Part shown: positions 25,084 to 33,640 of the stretch, one piece after another
Layout of the letters: each line of letters starts with the position of its first letter
Position numbering within the stretch: the stretch's first letter is position 1
Assembly: GCA_964538875.1 (NCBI GenBank)
Contig: CAZIHO010000015.1
Coordinates: 1-43,474, forward strand
DNA length: 43,474 bases
From: CAZIHO01 sp964538875
GTDB lineage: Bacteria > Pseudomonadota > Gammaproteobacteria > Chromatiales > Chromatiaceae
Reading direction: 5' to 3'
Position numbers and translations under genes: made by a program
Notes under the pieces: model-generated
Told to the model about the DNA's origin: nothing
The model's database searches: none
What the model saw: the letters and a program-made list of their open reading frames with translations, nothing else

Positions 25084-25437
25084 CTACCAGCGCCTCTGGC
25101 TGTCATGCTTCTGCGCGTACACCCTGGCACTCAGGTCATCCAGGCGCCGCCTCAGCTCGGCCCGCTCCCCATCCGATAGATGGCCCCTGCTACGCCGGTA
25201 CTGGGCTTCTAGCGCGACGATGTCGTCAAACTCGTTGCGCAAGCGATCCGCCTCGCGGCGGGTCAGGGCACCGGAGCGCACCCCCTGTTCAATCCGTGCC
25301 GAGAGTTCCGACTCTTGTTCGCTGATGGATACCCAAGCCTTGGGCTGCTTGTGTGGTGGCGGCGGCTGGCCCAGGGCGGGGGACATCACCGCCCATAGGG
25401 TCAGGGCGACGGCTACCGAGGACGCGGTTTTTTTCAT
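25084..25437 (-). CDS. Small periplasmic helical protein, unknown function
   Basis: 117 residues with a clear signal peptide (MKKTASSVAVALTLWAVMSPALGQ, cleavage near 23), a short Pro-rich segment and then a helical domain. Two related helix-loop-helix units are visible: IEQGVRSGALTRREADRLRN and LSDGERAELRRRLDDL, each with the pattern L-S/T-x2-E-x3-L. I recognise this as a widespread uncharacterised family but know no function. AAGGAG lies 8 bases before the ATG. It may be co-transcribed with the membrane protein gene upstream, 205 bases away. Confidence 0.75.
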   Translation of the reverse strand: MKKTASSVAVALTLWAVMSPALGQPPPPHKQPKAWVSISEQESELSARIEQGVRSGALTRREADRLRNEFDDIVALEAQYRRSRGHLSDGERAELRRRLDDLSARVYAQKHDSQRRW

Positions 25438-25642
25438 GCATCGGCTCCTTGGAGTTCAACGGCCAGTAAGTAAGGGTTGGGTATGGTTTAGAACCTTTGG
25501 CGGATCAATGCTAGGGACTGACGCAAATTTCCGGGCGCCCCGGCCGGGATCCGGGTCCAGTTGACTGATACACCTCCTTGGCCGAAGGGAGGTACGCCGA
25601 GACTGGCCCAGGCCCGCGAACAATCCCGCTACTCAATCCCCC

Positions 25643-26473
25643 CTAATCCCGCAACCGGCCCGGCGGTGCGATGGGCAATAGGATCAAGATCCCCAGCAAC
25701 CCAGCCAACGCCGTCCATTTGGCGACCTGATAGAGAAGGCGCCAACCGGAATTGGCCTCCGCTACCCGTTGGAATTCCCGTACGAACAGAGTTTCGCAGG
25801 CACCGTTGCCGGTATCGTCCCGGCTGGTGCTGGTGCCCCGTTGAAAGGCCCCGTTGCCATGGGAATAGCGGGCCAACAGGCCCCGCACCCGAATTTGGTC
25901 GCCAGGCCGGGCCGTCATGATCGCCGCCTGGATCCGGGAATCCGCCGCCAGCAGATGATTATTGGAGAGTTGATTGCCGCGCAAGCGGCTGAACGCCTCC
26001 TGGCTGGCGGCACTCACCCAGCAAGTCCAGGTGCTGTTCTCAAATTTAAGCTTCCGGTACACCCCATTCGCCACGTTGGCGCCCCAAATCACGCACAGGT
26101 CCCGGATGTTCAGAAAATCCTTCCAATCCTGATGATGGTAGATATCTGAGAAGGCGTCACTATCATGAAAGCTGACCACCACGCCGTCCAATTCATAGTC
26201 CGCCACCGGCTCGATCAGGTAATCGATGCCCTCGGCCCGGACTTGAAACGGTGGCTCGCTGGTGGGGGTCTGACGCGGGTCCTTAAGCTGGTTCTGGCGG
26301 TAGAAATCCGGTGCCGCCAACTGGTCCTGGCGGGTCCAGGCCAGGATCCACAGACTGGTCGCACCCAGCAACAGCAGCCACAGGACTCGATTGAGCAAGC
26401 GAAACGGAAATTCACTGGGCGGCGGGGGCCGCTTTTTCCGGGGCCGGGGCGCCGCTGGCAAGGCAAGGCACAT
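25643..26473 (-). CDS. Conserved membrane-anchored protein, unknown function
   Basis: 276 residues: a basic, Pro-rich cytoplasmic N-terminus, membrane helix about 27-46, a periplasmic domain of about 200 residues, and a second membrane helix about 250-268. The periplasmic domain has conserved-looking motifs: DGVVVSFHDSDAFSDIYHHQ, the DWKDFLNIRDLCVIWG segment, WTCW, LSNNHLLAADSRI and GDQIRVRG. Three cysteines (in DLC, WTC, GAC) could form disulphides. I cannot assign a named family. It begins 44 bases after ffh on the same strand and may be in the ffh transcript. Confidence 0.75.
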   Translation of the reverse strand: MCLALPAAPRPRKKRPPPPSEFPFRLLNRVLWLLLLGATSLWILAWTRQDQLAAPDFYRQNQLKDPRQTPTSEPPFQVRAEGIDYLIEPVADYELDGVVVSFHDSDAFSDIYHHQDWKDFLNIRDLCVIWGANVANGVYRKLKFENSTWTCWVSAASQEAFSRLRGNQLSNNHLLAADSRIQAAIMTARPGDQIRVRGLLARYSHGNGAFQRGTSTSRDDTGNGACETLFVREFQRVAEANSGWRLLYQVAKWTALAGLLGILILLPIAPPGRLRD

Positions 26474-26517
26474 CTTAATGGGTCCTGTCGATGGGGGTGG
26501 GCATGGGCTGGCGTCCC

Positions 26518-27906
26518 CTAGACCAACCGGCGGCCCCGGGTCGGGAAGCCCCCGCCCCCACCGCCCGGCAAGCGACCCCGCAACCCGGTCAACATGCGGC
26601 GCATGTTGCCGCCGCGCATTTTCTTCATCATCTGCTGCATTTGCTGGAATTGGCGCAACAGGCGATTGAGATCCTGCACCTGGGTGCCGGAACCGGCGGC
26701 GATGCGTTTCTTGCGGGAGCCCTTGATGATGGCAGGAAAGGCCCGCTCATGGGGGGTCATGGAATCAATCATGGCAATGATGCGCTTGACTTCCTGATCC
26801 CCCAACTGGCCCTTGACCTGATCGGGAATGGCGCCCATGCCCGGCAGCTTGTCCAGGAAGCTGGTCATGCCGCCCATTTTGGTCATTTGCGCCATTTGCT
26901 CCTTGAAGTCCGCCAGGTCGAAATCCTTGCCCTGCTTGAGCTTGGCGACCAGCTTTTCCGCCTTGTCCCGATCCACCTGGGCGGTGATGTCCTCCACTAG
27001 GGACAGCACGTCACCCATGTCCAAAATGCGGGACGCGACCCGGTCCGGGTAAAAGGGCTCCAGGGCCGTAGTTCGCTCGCCGACGCCTAGGAATTTGATG
27101 GGCTTGCCGGTGATGTGGCGGATGGACAGGGCCGCCCCACCCCGGGCGTCGCCGTCGGTCTTGGTTAGAATCACGCCGGTCAAAGGCAGGGCGTCATGGA
27201 ACGCCTTGGCGGTATTGGCGGCGTCCTGGCCCGTCATGGCGTCTACCACGAACAACGTCTCCACCGGCTTCAGCACGCCATGGACCTGCTTGATTTCCGC
27301 CATCATGGCAGCATCCACGTGCAGGCGGCCGGCGCTGTCCACGATCAGCACATCCACGAAGCGCCGCTTGGCCTCGCCAAGGGCGTTCCGGGCGATGTCG
27401 GTGGGCAACTGGCCCGGCGCGCTGGGATAGAACTGGGCGCCCACCTCCTTAGCCAGGGTCTCCAACTGGTCGATGGCGGCGGGCCGGTAGACGTCGCAAC
27501 TCACCACCATCACCGACTTGCGTTGCCGTTCCGCCAGCCAGCGGGCCAGCTTGGCCACGCTGGTGGTCTTGCCGGAACCCTGCAAGCCGGCCACCAAGAT
27601 CACCGCCGGCGGCTGGGCGGCCAGGTTGAGCTGCTCGTTGGCGGCGCCCATGACCTGGACCAGTTCGTCGTACACGATCTTGATCAGCACCTGACCAGGC
27701 GTCAGGCTGTGCAGCACTTCCTCGCCCAGGGCCTTGACCTTGACCTGCTCCACGAACTGGCGTACCACCGGCAGGGCCACGTCCGCCTCCAGCAACGCCA
27801 TGCGCACTTCCCGCAGGGTTTCGCCGATATTCTCCTCGGTGATGCGTCCTTGCCCGCGCAGGTTGGCCAGTACGCGACTGAACCGCTGTTGTAGATTCTC
27901 GAACAT
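26518..27906 (-). CDS. ffh: Signal recognition particle protein Ffh
   Basis: GTPase that binds signal sequences and 4.5S RNA and delivers ribosomes to FtsY at the membrane. It has 462 residues: N domain (1-90), G domain with G1 GLQGSGKTT near 106, the DVYRPAA motif, DSAGR and TKTDGDARGGAAL, and a C-terminal M domain with the methionine-rich segment QQMQQMMKKMRGGNMRRM. The start fits the family N-terminus MFENL. rpsP/rimM, common neighbours, are not present. It is divergent from the ypjD-like gene. Confidence 0.98.
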   Translation of the reverse strand: MFENLQQRFSRVLANLRGQGRITEENIGETLREVRMALLEADVALPVVRQFVEQVKVKALGEEVLHSLTPGQVLIKIVYDELVQVMGAANEQLNLAAQPPAVILVAGLQGSGKTTSVAKLARWLAERQRKSVMVVSCDVYRPAAIDQLETLAKEVGAQFYPSAPGQLPTDIARNALGEAKRRFVDVLIVDSAGRLHVDAAMMAEIKQVHGVLKPVETLFVVDAMTGQDAANTAKAFHDALPLTGVILTKTDGDARGGAALSIRHITGKPIKFLGVGERTTALEPFYPDRVASRILDMGDVLSLVEDITAQVDRDKAEKLVAKLKQGKDFDLADFKEQMAQMTKMGGMTSFLDKLPGMGAIPDQVKGQLGDQEVKRIIAMIDSMTPHERAFPAIIKGSRKKRIAAGSGTQVQDLNRLLRQFQQMQQMMKKMRGGNMRRMLTGLRGRLPGGGGGGFPTRGRRLV

Positions 27907-28192
27907 GGGCCAACCCCCTTGGTGATCCAGGCGCCCGGGCCTATCAAGGCGAGGGCAAAGGGTTTAAATTGTAACGACGGCCGCCCCAGGACGGGAGCGA
28001 ACCACCCGGCTTCCGGTCTGGTATCCATCCCCAGCCCCTGGTACGCGCTGGTCTGCCCCGGCCGGGGCTGGTGCCGATGCCACGGGCGACTCTTGGCTTT
28101 TTTGCGGGCAACCGGGAACCAGCTCGGTTCTTGAGCCCTGGGTGACCCTAGCCATTTTGGCTTGGGCCGGCGTTTCCCCATGGAATCCGATC
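27907..28192. other. Divergent spacer between ffh and ypjD
   Basis: About 286 bases separate the two starts. A TTACAATTTAAA patch near 27964-27975 (read on the minus strand) could hold a -10 for ffh, but no matching -35 is present. I see no gene or RNA. A GTG at 28142 could extend the ypjD frame into it. Confidence 0.3.
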
Positions 28193-29005
28193 ATGAGCAG
28201 CGGCATCCTGATTTATTTCGCCATCTTTATGTACCTGGCTACCGGCATTTTGCTGGCCCTGCGCCTGTTCGCCCTCAGCCAGGACCACCGGCCGCCCCGC
28301 CCCTTGGCGCTGGGCCTGGGCGGAGCTGGCATCATCCTGCAAGCCTGGGTGCTGTTGTTGGGGATCAACACCGACACCGGCATCAACCTGAGTTTCTTCA
28401 GTGCCGTGTCCCTGGCCGCCTGGACCATGCTGACCCTGCTGCTGGTGTCGTCCCTGACCAAGCCGGTGGAAAATCTGGGCATCCTGCTGTTTCCCATGGG
28501 CGCCCTAGCCCTGTGGTTGGAACACCGCTATCCCGGTATGCACCTGCTGCGGCAAACCGCCACCTGGGGCATCAAGCTGCACGTGGTCCTGTCCATGCTG
28601 GCCTATAGCCTGTTGGCGCTTGCGGCGGTGCAAGCAATTTTGCTGGCCATCCAGGACCATCACCTGCATACCCGTCATCCGGGGGGCTTCATCCGGGCAC
28701 TGCCGCCCTTGCAGACCATGGAATCCCTGCTTTTTGAAATGATCGGCGCCGGGTTTGGCTTCCTCACCCTGTCCCTGGCATCCGGCTTTGTTTTTCTGGA
28801 GGACATGTTTGCCCAACATCTGGTCCATAAGACCGTGTTGGCGGTGGCGGGCTGGGTGGTATTCGGGCTCTTGCTGGTGGGCCGATTGCGGGTCGGCTGG
28901 CGGGGCCGCACCGCCATCGTCTGGACCCTGGGGGGATTCGCAGTGCTGATGCTGGCCTATTTTGGCAGCAAGGCGGTCCTGGAGTTGATCCTGGGGCGGC
29001 CCTAA
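28193..29005 (+). CDS. ypjD: CcsA/YpjD-type cytochrome c assembly family membrane protein
   Basis: Polytopic inner-membrane protein of 270 residues with about eight hydrophobic helices, starting MSSGILIYFAIFMYLATGIL. It matches the CcsA/CcmC-like family member YpjD (CorE), always divergent from ffh in gammaproteobacteria. A conserved helix with WGIKLHVVLSMLAYSLLALA holds the His likely to correspond to heme-ligand positions in CcsA. The ATG at 28193 is preferred (GGA about 8 bases upstream); a GTG at 28142 would add 17 residues. The substrate of YpjD is not established. Confidence 0.88.
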   Translation: MSSGILIYFAIFMYLATGILLALRLFALSQDHRPPRPLALGLGGAGIILQAWVLLLGINTDTGINLSFFSAVSLAAWTMLTLLLVSSLTKPVENLGILLFPMGALALWLEHRYPGMHLLRQTATWGIKLHVVLSMLAYSLLALAAVQAILLAIQDHHLHTRHPGGFIRALPPLQTMESLLFEMIGAGFGFLTLSLASGFVFLEDMFAQHLVHKTVLAVAGWVVFGLLLVGRLRVGWRGRTAIVWTLGGFAVLMLAYFGSKAVLELILGRP

Positions 29006-29256
29006 TCCGGGCACCAAACGGCTAGGCCAGGTTCCAGGGCGGAGGCGTCTAGCAAATAATCATCGGTTTCCGCGCCCTCGGCGCCGGCACCCGGTCGCTG
29101 AAGCGCCGGGCTAGATCCGGATCCCAAGCCAGGACCCGGACCTAGCGTTACGTCCCCCAGGCCGCCGCTGTGTCCCCTAGGGCATCCCGCATCCCGTCAC
29201 CTAGGTGACAGCCATGGCGGTTGCTAGAGGGCCTGCGGGATGGCCTGGGGGTTCCC
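29006..29256. other. Convergent spacer with nested inverted repeats
   Basis: The 251-base junction between ypjD and mucD has no gene. Arms of 17 bases (29174-29190 and 29235-29251) are complementary at 15 positions, and the loop contains a perfect 14-base palindrome GTCACCTAGGTGAC (29196-29209). A sequence similar to the first arm also occurs at about 29154-29164. The likely role is bidirectional transcription termination; protein binding at the palindrome is possible. Confidence 0.45.
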
Positions 29257-30678
29257 TCACTTGGGTACCCGCAGCGCGATGAACTGGCGGTTTTCTTCCC
29301 GTTGCACCAGCACGGCCACCGACTTACCGGCGGGCAAGCCCTGCACCAGGGTGCGGTAGTGGGCCAGGTTCTTGACGCTCTCATTATTCATCATCAGGAT
29401 GAGATCGCCGGGGCGGATGCCAGCACTCTGGGCGGCGCCGTCCTGGACCTTGTCCACCAGCACACCCCGATTACCGCCGGCCCCCAGGTCCCGGCGCTGG
29501 GCTTCATCCAGGTCCCGGGCCACGAGGCCCAGACGATCGGCGGCCCCGGTGGCCGCGTCAGGATGGTTCAGGGTAGCGGCCCGGTTGTCGTCCGGTAACT
29601 CGCCGACGGTCACCTTGATCTCCATTTCCTTGCCGTCCCGCAGCACCCGCAGGGTGCTGGCGGCGTCCACCGGGCTCGCGCCCACCAGCGGTGGCAGAGC
29701 CGCCGAGGTGGCTACGTCCGCGCCGTTGAAGGCCAGAATGATGTCGCCGACCTGGAGTCCGGATTTTTCCGCCGGGCCATTCGGCAGAATGCGGGCCACC
29801 AGCGCGCCCTTGGGTTGGGGCATATGGAATATCTCAGCCAGATCCCGGTTCACGTCCTGGATCAACACCCCCAGCCAACCCCGGCTGACCCGGCCCTTGG
29901 ACTTCAACTGCTCCACCACGTCCATGGCCATCTCAATGGGAATGGCGAAGGATAGGCCCATGAAACCCCCGGTGCGGCTATAGATCTGGGCATTGATGCC
30001 CACCACCTTGCCATCCAGGTCGATCAAGGGACCGCCGGAATTGCCCGGATTGATGGCCACGTCGGTTTGAATGAAGGGCACGTAATTTTCATCCGGCAAA
30101 CTGCGGCCCTTGGCACTGACGATGCCGGCGGTGACTGAATGGTCGTAGCCGAACGGGGAGCCGATGGCCAACACCCAGGCGCCCACTTCCAAGTCCTTGG
30201 TGGTGCCGATCGGCACGATCGGCAAGTTGTCTGCGTCGATCTTGAGCAGGGCGATGTCAGCGCGCTTGTCGGCGCCCACCAGCTTGGCGGGGAACTCACG
30301 CCGGTCATTGGTGCTGACGATCACCTCGTCCGCCCCCTCCACCACATGGCGGTTGGTCAGAATGTAGCCATCCGGGGAAATGAAGAAGCCGGAGCCCAGG
30401 GAGCGGGCCGGATGCTTGTCATCGGGCCGGCCACCGCCCTCCTCGTCCAGGAAGCGGCGAAAGAATTCATTCAGGGGACTATCGTCCGGCAGGTCCGGGA
30501 TATTGAAACCATGCATGCGACCCCGGACGCCGTGATTCTGGACCGTCTTGATGTTGACCACCGCCGGACCCAACTGCTTGGCCAACTTGGTGAAATCCGG
30601 CAACTCGGCGGCGGTGCCGAGGGTCCAGGACAACAGTAATAGGAGTCCGGCAAGGCTTCGCGACATCAACCTAGGCAT
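29257..30678 (-). CDS. mucD: Periplasmic Do-type serine protease (DegP/MucD family)
   Basis: Envelope quality-control protease and chaperone. It has 473 residues: signal peptide (to about 23), trypsin-like domain with catalytic His111 (TNRHVV), Asp141 (ADIALLKI) and Ser214 (NPGNSGGPL), followed by two PDZ domains (about 255-345 and 380-470). It stands 60 bases after rseC at the end of the rpoE-rseA-rseB-rseC block, the same order as algU-mucA-mucB-mucC-mucD in Pseudomonas, which is why MucD is the preferred name. Expression under sigma-E is expected. Confidence 0.95.
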   Translation of the reverse strand: MPRLMSRSLAGLLLLLSWTLGTAAELPDFTKLAKQLGPAVVNIKTVQNHGVRGRMHGFNIPDLPDDSPLNEFFRRFLDEEGGGRPDDKHPARSLGSGFFISPDGYILTNRHVVEGADEVIVSTNDRREFPAKLVGADKRADIALLKIDADNLPIVPIGTTKDLEVGAWVLAIGSPFGYDHSVTAGIVSAKGRSLPDENYVPFIQTDVAINPGNSGGPLIDLDGKVVGINAQIYSRTGGFMGLSFAIPIEMAMDVVEQLKSKGRVSRGWLGVLIQDVNRDLAEIFHMPQPKGALVARILPNGPAEKSGLQVGDIILAFNGADVATSAALPPLVGASPVDAASTLRVLRDGKEMEIKVTVGELPDDNRAATLNHPDAATGAADRLGLVARDLDEAQRRDLGAGGNRGVLVDKVQDGAAQSAGIRPGDLILMMNNESVKNLAHYRTLVQGLPAGKSVAVLVQREENRQFIALRVPK

Positions 30679-30738
30679 AAGTGCTCCTCAGGAATTCTAA
30701 ACTGAATGGGAACTGGGAACCGGCCGGCTCCCAAGCGT

Positions 30739-31206
30739 TCAACGGCTGACCGAAACGCGCCGGAAAGGTTCCGGGTCCGCCCGCCGCAACAGCCGAGGTT
30801 GATCGGCATCAGCGCCCGCAGGGGTACGAGACCGGCGTGCGGCGCCCAGGAACCCGGCGCTCAGGCCCAATAGACCGCCCCATAGGGCCAGGAGTTCCGA
30901 ACCGGCGCCAAACTCGTGACCTGCGATCAGTCCGGCCAGCAGACCCACCAGGGGCAGGCCGTACAGAATGCGGCTGGCCTGGGCCAGGGAGCGTTCCGGC
31001 AGCCCTACCACCACTTCATCCCCCGGTTGGGCCTGGATCGGGTTGGCAACCCGCAGCCGGCCCTGCCGTCCACCCAGCCATGCGGCGATCAGGGCGGTGC
31101 CGCAGGCACCGGACTCGGCGCAACCGCCGCACCCGGTGCGGGCCTCGGCGGCCACCTCGGCGGACCCGCCATCCACGGACACCACCCGGGCGCGGGCTTC
31201 GATCAT
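30739..31206 (-). CDS. rseC: Sigma-E regulatory protein RseC/MucC
   Basis: 155-residue inner-membrane protein. The N-terminal cytoplasmic part has the cysteine cluster TGCGGCAESGACGT (four Cys, about residues 25-35), followed by two membrane helices (about 80-95 and 103-122). This matches RseC, related to Rnf/SoxR-reducing complex factors. The ATG overlaps the rseB stop by 4 bases (ATGA). The C-terminus is Arg-rich and variable. Confidence 0.93.
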   Translation of the reverse strand: MIEARARVVSVDGGSAEVAAEARTGCGGCAESGACGTALIAAWLGGRQGRLRVANPIQAQPGDEVVVGLPERSLAQASRILYGLPLVGLLAGLIAGHEFGAGSELLALWGGLLGLSAGFLGAARRSRTPAGADADQPRLLRRADPEPFRRVSVSR

Positions 31207-32234
31207 GGGCGTTCGGCGCTCAGATTGTGGAGACCTTCCACCACCTGGCGCACGGTGGCGGCCGGCACCTCACCCACGGCGGTGACTTGATATCCGGCGA
31301 TCTGCTTCCCCCAGGCATTGACCGCGCCCAGGTGGGCGCCGCCCTGCAGGCCGTCCGCCACACTCGGCTCCAGGTACAAGGACAGGGACGCCAAACCGTC
31401 GCCGAGAATCAGATGTTCCATCTGCTTGCCGTCTGGGTCGGTCCAGCGATTGTGCAGGCGCAACCGGAATCCGGGCGGCAGTTGCTCAAAGCGCCAGTCC
31501 GAGGATTCTGCCATCGGGCGCACCTGAGGCGGAGCCCGCAACAGCTTGCGAAACCCATCCGTGGGGGGCGAATCCACCGGTTCGGCCGCCGAGGCCGGGT
31601 CCCGCAACTCCAAGGACGTGAACATGATTTGCTCGATGGGCCGTGCCTGCTCGTCCATCAGGTCGATCTTGAGGGGCAGGCTGGTTTCCTCGTCCAGATA
31701 GAACCGGTGCCCGTAACGCAACAGGTCCTTGGGGACGACGCCCACCACCCGGGCGGTGCGCCCGGCGACCCGTGAGTGGCCCAGAGCATGCAACTGGTAG
31801 CTGGAGGTCAATTCCTCGACTTCCAGATCCGCCGTGGGCCAGGGAGGCGGTTCCTGGGCGCGGGCCGCCACCGCCACGGCGCCAATGTCTGGCAACACGC
31901 AGGTCAATCCGCGCTGGTCACGCCGCACTTCCCGGGCGACGCCAGACAGGGACACTAAGCGCTCTAGTTCCTGATCGCCCCGGACCTGGTGACTGACGCT
32001 CAAGGCGTCCAGGTGGTTATCCCGCAGATAAACGAAGGTGCCGGAATAGTTGAGGGTACGCTGGGCCTCGATCATGAGTTCCAGCAGACGCTTCATATCC
32101 TGGCTGCCCTGGACCTCATCCGCCTGGGCCAGGGGCCAGGCCAGGACCAGGGAAAACAGGGTAACCGCCCATGGGATCGGCCTTCCGGCCGCTGGCGCCC
32201 TACCGGACCAGACGGATTCAGCGCTGTACGTCAT
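31203..32234 (-). CDS. rseB: Sigma-E factor negative regulatory protein RseB/MucB
   Basis: Periplasmic lipid-binding-fold protein that shields anti-sigma RseA from proteolysis until it senses mislocalised LPS or lipoproteins. It has 343 residues with a long N-region followed by a signal-peptide core WAVTLFSLVLAWPLAQA (cleavage near 38) and the family motif MKRLLELMIEAQRTLNYSGTFVY cut short here as NYSGTFVY. It starts inside the end of rseA (17-base overlap) and ends overlapping rseC by 4 bases, so the three are translationally coupled. Confidence 0.94.
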   Translation of the reverse strand: MTYSAESVWSGRAPAAGRPIPWAVTLFSLVLAWPLAQADEVQGSQDMKRLLELMIEAQRTLNYSGTFVYLRDNHLDALSVSHQVRGDQELERLVSLSGVAREVRRDQRGLTCVLPDIGAVAVAARAQEPPPWPTADLEVEELTSSYQLHALGHSRVAGRTARVVGVVPKDLLRYGHRFYLDEETSLPLKIDLMDEQARPIEQIMFTSLELRDPASAAEPVDSPPTDGFRKLLRAPPQVRPMAESSDWRFEQLPPGFRLRLHNRWTDPDGKQMEHLILGDGLASLSLYLEPSVADGLQGGAHLGAVNAWGKQIAGYQVTAVGEVPAATVRQVVEGLHNLSAERP

Positions 32235-32775
32235 GACTGACGAAGGTGGCGTAGGGAGCCATGCGCGTCATACCTGGGGAAATCGCATACTCTTGGTGAT
32301 TAACCAGCAACCGGTTGAGCTTGGACTCTACCTCAGGGCGCTTGAGACTCCAGTAAGGCGCGGCGGCGGCGGCCTCTCCGTACAGGCGGGGACTTGGCGC
32401 CTCCCCCGCCAGCATCGGCGTTCCCGGCCCGGTCTGCTGGTACCAGGCACGGCCCGCCAGAATCGCCACCAGCGCCACCGACGCCGCCAGGGCCAAGCCG
32501 CCCAGGGGCCGGGACCAGCGGGGCCGGACCGGCGCGACCGGCAAGGTCAGAAGGGTCGCCTCCTGGGCGAGACGCTCCCGCACCCGATCCGCCACCCGGT
32601 TCACCTCCAGGCTGATCGGCTCGCCGCGCAGGGCCTCACCCACCAGATGGTAGCGATCCCAGAGATCCCGCAAGACCGGATCCCGGCTGATCGCGTCCAA
32701 AGTCTCCGCCCTGTCCTCTGCATCAAGCGCGTTGTCGATCAGGGCCGACACTCGTTCTTCTATGACCTGGGTCAT
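32218..32775 (-). CDS. rseA: Anti-sigma-E factor RseA/MucA
   Basis: Single-pass inner-membrane anti-sigma factor. It has 185 residues: N-terminal sigma-binding domain (ERVSALIDNAL, DLWDRYHLVGEALRGE), membrane helix about 90-110 (LALAASVALVAILAG), and a periplasmic domain containing LNRLLVNHQEYAISPGM near 151-167. Regulated proteolysis by a DegS/AlgW-type and RseP protease releases RpoE. It lies 18 bases after rpoE. Confidence 0.94.
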   Translation of the reverse strand: MTQVIEERVSALIDNALDAEDRAETLDAISRDPVLRDLWDRYHLVGEALRGEPISLEVNRVADRVRERLAQEATLLTLPVAPVRPRWSRPLGGLALAASVALVAILAGRAWYQQTGPGTPMLAGEAPSPRLYGEAAAAAPYWSLKRPEVESKLNRLLVNHQEYAISPGMTRMAPYATFVSHDVQR

Positions 32776-32793
32776 TGCTCGTCGCTTCGTCTG

Positions 32794-33378
32794 TTACGGT
32801 TGCAACAACGGCCGTAGCCGCTTCTCAATCGCGTCCCGGGCCCGAAAGATCCGGGAGCGCACCGTGCCGATGGGACAACTCATGGTCTCGGCAATCTCTT
32901 CATAGCTCATCCCCTCCAGTTCCCGCAGGGTGATGGCGATCCGCAAATCCTCCGGCAGATCGTCAATGGCCTCCTTGAGGGTACGAGCGATCTCGTCGGT
33001 CAACAGTTGGGCCTCGGGGGTAGCGAAGTCCTTAAGCCGGCCACCAACTTCCAACTGCTCCGCCATTTCCGCCTCCACGTCATCCCCCGGCGGACGCCGG
33101 CCCTGGGCGACGAGAAAATTCTTGGCGGTGTTGATGGCGATCCGATACAGCCAGGTATAAAAGGCGCTATCTCCACGGAATGCGCCCAACGCCCGGTAAG
33201 CGCGGATGAATACTTCCTGGGTCACATCCAGGGTTTCCGAGGGATCCCGCACATAGCGGATGACCAGATTCGCCACTTTCTGCTGGTACTTGAGCACCAG
33301 CAAATCAAATGCGCGCTTGTCACCCCGTTGCACCCGGGCGACCAACTCCTGATCCAGGGGACCTTCCGCCGTCGCCAC
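32794..33378 (-). CDS. rpoE: RNA polymerase sigma-E factor (RpoE/AlgU)
   Basis: ECF sigma factor for envelope stress. The GTG at 33378, preceded by GAGGGG, gives 194 residues, the usual RpoE length; an in-frame ATG at 33435 would add 19 residues with no family match. Region 2 (AFDLLVLKYQQKVANLVIRY, FIRAYRALGAFRG, YTWLYRIAINTAKN) and region 4 (LPEDLRIAITLRELEGMSYE, IGTVRSRIFRAR) are intact. It is divergent from nadB, the standard gammaproteobacterial arrangement. Confidence 0.96.
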   Translation of the reverse strand: MATAEGPLDQELVARVQRGDKRAFDLLVLKYQQKVANLVIRYVRDPSETLDVTQEVFIRAYRALGAFRGDSAFYTWLYRIAINTAKNFLVAQGRRPPGDDVEAEMAEQLEVGGRLKDFATPEAQLLTDEIARTLKEAIDDLPEDLRIAITLRELEGMSYEEIAETMSCPIGTVRSRIFRARDAIEKRLRPLLQP

Positions 33379-33480
33379 TAGGCCCCCCTCGCCGCCGCGC
33401 GGCACCGGGCACCTAACCCAAGCCAGCCCCGCCACCTTGGCAGGAGACCGTCTTCCGGCCGATCGGTTGCTGTCAACCGG

Positions 33481-33507
33481 ATTGACCAGCGGCGAGCGGG
33501 ATAGTTC
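33481..33507 (-). promoter_or_regulatory. Candidate sigma-E-type promoter for rpoE
   Basis: On the minus strand GAACTA and TCAAT are separated by 16 bases, close to the sigma-E consensus GAACTT-N16-TCNAA, about 100 bases before the rpoE start. An autoregulated promoter is expected at this place in the family. The match is imperfect. The 262-base divergent spacer to nadB holds no gene. Confidence 0.35.
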
Positions 33508-33640
33508 TGCAAGATTGACGACATGCTGAGCCTGGGGATGATCGGGGACAAGGGCGCCGAACTACCCAGTGTAATGGCGCTGTACCTGAATTTCACCCGG
33601 ACCGATATGATTCCGGCTGACCGCCCCCGAGGTAAGTCCC

